Assembly: GCA_027482985.1 (NCBI GenBank)
Contig: JAIXVO010000491.1
Coordinates: 1-14,515 of the forward strand
From: Cyanobacteriota bacterium
Lineage (GTDB): Bacteria; Cyanobacteriota; Cyanobacteriia; Leptolyngbyales; Leptolyngbyaceae
DNA: 14,515 nt
Reading direction: 5' to 3'
Position numbers and translations under genes: made by a program
In this document: in pieces, positions 13,842-14,515 of the stretch
Position numbering within the stretch: the first letter of the stretch is position 1
How the letters are laid out: each line of letters starts with the position of its first letter
The notes under the pieces: generated by a model
What the model was told of the DNA's origin: nothing
Database searches by the model: none
Seen by the model: only the letters and a program-made list of their open reading frames with translations

Positions 13842-14515
13842 CCCGCTGGAGTCGACCCACTTTCTCAACCTGGTATCTACCACAGCGCTGCGGCTATATC
13901 AGGCTGAAAATTTGGATGAAATCCTCCAAAACATCGTTCAGGATGTGCAGCAACTGCTGGAAACCGACCGGGTAGTCATCTACCAACTTGACTCTAAAAG
14001 CCAAGCCAAGTCGGTGGCCATGGCCGCTAAACCAGGCTTACCGCCGCTGCCCCATAGTTTGATCAACCTCACCCCCTGTCTCAATCAATGGTTAGCCGAA
14101 GCCACCCTGCAAGAGTTGCGGGCCGTCGACAACCTGGACGACAGCGATCTCGCCCTCTGCGATCTCACCCTCTGCGAGCAAACTCTGCTGGCGGCGCTGG
14201 GCGTTCAAGCCAGTCTGCTGATCCCGATTTACCTCAGCTCTGACTGGCAACGGTCTTTCCATTGGGGAGACGACGCTACCACCAGCCATGAAATTTGGGG
14301 TTTTTTGGTCGCCCAACAGTGCCATCCTCGCCAATGGAGCCCGCTCGAGAAAGCGTTTCTGCGCCAGCTAACCCAGCACCTCTTCCATGCCATTCAGCAG
14401 GTGCATCTGAGGCAATTTTCAGACCGGCTGATCGAGAGTGCGGTAGACGGCATCATTGCCCTCGATACCAACTATCGCTATCAGGTGTGGAATAGCCCCA
14501 TGGAGCAGTTGTCGG
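13828..14515 (+). CDS. GAF-PAS sensor protein, probably a signalling kinase (3'-partial)
   Basis: The reading frame starts at ATG 13828 and is open through the right edge, giving 229 visible codons. Residues about 25-195 form a GAF domain: LDEILQNIVQDVQQLL and TDRVVIYQL at the start, LLIPIYL and IWGFLVAQQCHPRQWSP in the middle, and FLRQLTQHLFHAIQQ at the end. A PAS domain follows (FSDRLIESAVDGIIALD). The GAF resembles cyanobacterial phytochrome-like domains. A cysteine sits at the canonical bilin position but is followed by Glu rather than His, so bilin binding is doubtful. A 15-bp tandem duplication at 14146-14175 gives DLALC-DLTLC just before that position. The unseen part probably holds further sensors and a kinase or cyclase output; this cannot be judged here. 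Overlap with the NACHT gene suggests a shared transcript and function. Confidence 0.85.
   Translation, partial: MKPPSPLESTHFLNLVSTTALRLYQAENLDEILQNIVQDVQQLLETDRVVIYQLDSKSQAKSVAMAAKPGLPPLPHSLINLTPCLNQWLAEATLQELRAVDNLDDSDLALCDLTLCEQTLLAALGVQASLLIPIYLSSDWQRSFHWGDDATTSHEIWGFLVAQQCHPRQWSPLEKAFLRQLTQHLFHAIQQVHLRQFSDRLIESAVDGIIALDTNYRYQVWNSPMEQLS
14146..14175 (+). repeat. 15-bp tandem duplication inside the GAF domain
   Basis: GATCTCGCCCTCTGC is followed at once by GATCTCACCCTCTGC, identical at 14 of 15 positions and in frame. The copies encode DLALC and DLTLC, so each supplies a cysteine. Confidence 0.9.

Noticed and set aside
1..14515. CRISPR array, tRNA or rRNA genes
   Set aside because: No regularly spaced repeats, tRNA cloverleaf motifs or rRNA-like blocks were seen on either strand.

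Overview
The window reads as chromosomal DNA from a cyanobacterium, probably a filamentous Leptolyngbya/Nodosilinea-like lineage (the genus is a guess). The palindrome GCGATCGC (HIP1, a cyanobacterial genome signature) occurs about 14 times by eye, where chance predicts fewer than one. The proteins are also typical of that phylum: multi-PAS/GAF hybrid histidine kinases, a cyanobacteriochrome-like GAF domain and a NACHT NTPase with a Leu/Asp-rich C-terminal region. All intact genes are on the + strand.

Region 1 (1-6277) is a two-gene signalling operon. The first gene is cut by the left edge. It encodes a very large hybrid histidine kinase (GAF-PAS-PAS-GAF-GAF-HisKA-HATPase-REC-REC-Hpt). Its second GAF domain carries both cysteines expected of a DXCF-type dual-cysteine cyanobacteriochrome, a bilin photosensor. 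Its stop codon overlaps the start of a REC-GGDEF-EAL protein (TAATG). The simplest reading is a light- or signal-driven phosphorelay (His739 to a REC Asp to Hpt His1334 to REC Asp56 of the partner) that controls cyclic di-GMP.

Region 2 (6278-6881) has no intact gene. It holds a relic of the C-terminus of another EAL protein on the - strand, an AT-rich hairpin, and a 130-bp MITE with perfect 16-bp terminal inverted repeats and a TAA target duplication.

Region 3 (6882-11222) is a second large hybrid kinase: a CBS pair, six PAS domains, HisKA, HATPase and two REC domains. It has no Hpt. Its coding sequence contains two unusually long perfect inverted repeats (17 bp and 14 bp arms).

Region 4 (11223-11585) is AT-richer non-coding leader DNA with two 10-bp palindromes and a short direct repeat that recurs inside the next gene.

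Region 5 (11586-14515) holds a NACHT-family STAND NTPase with an N-terminal HTH-like domain. It overlaps by 14 bp a GAF-PAS sensor gene that runs off the right edge. NACHT proteins of bacteria include anti-phage defence proteins, so this coupled NACHT-plus-sensor pair is the best candidate here for an under-described system. The DXCF cyanobacteriochrome/cyclic di-GMP phosphorelay is the best-supported functional story.
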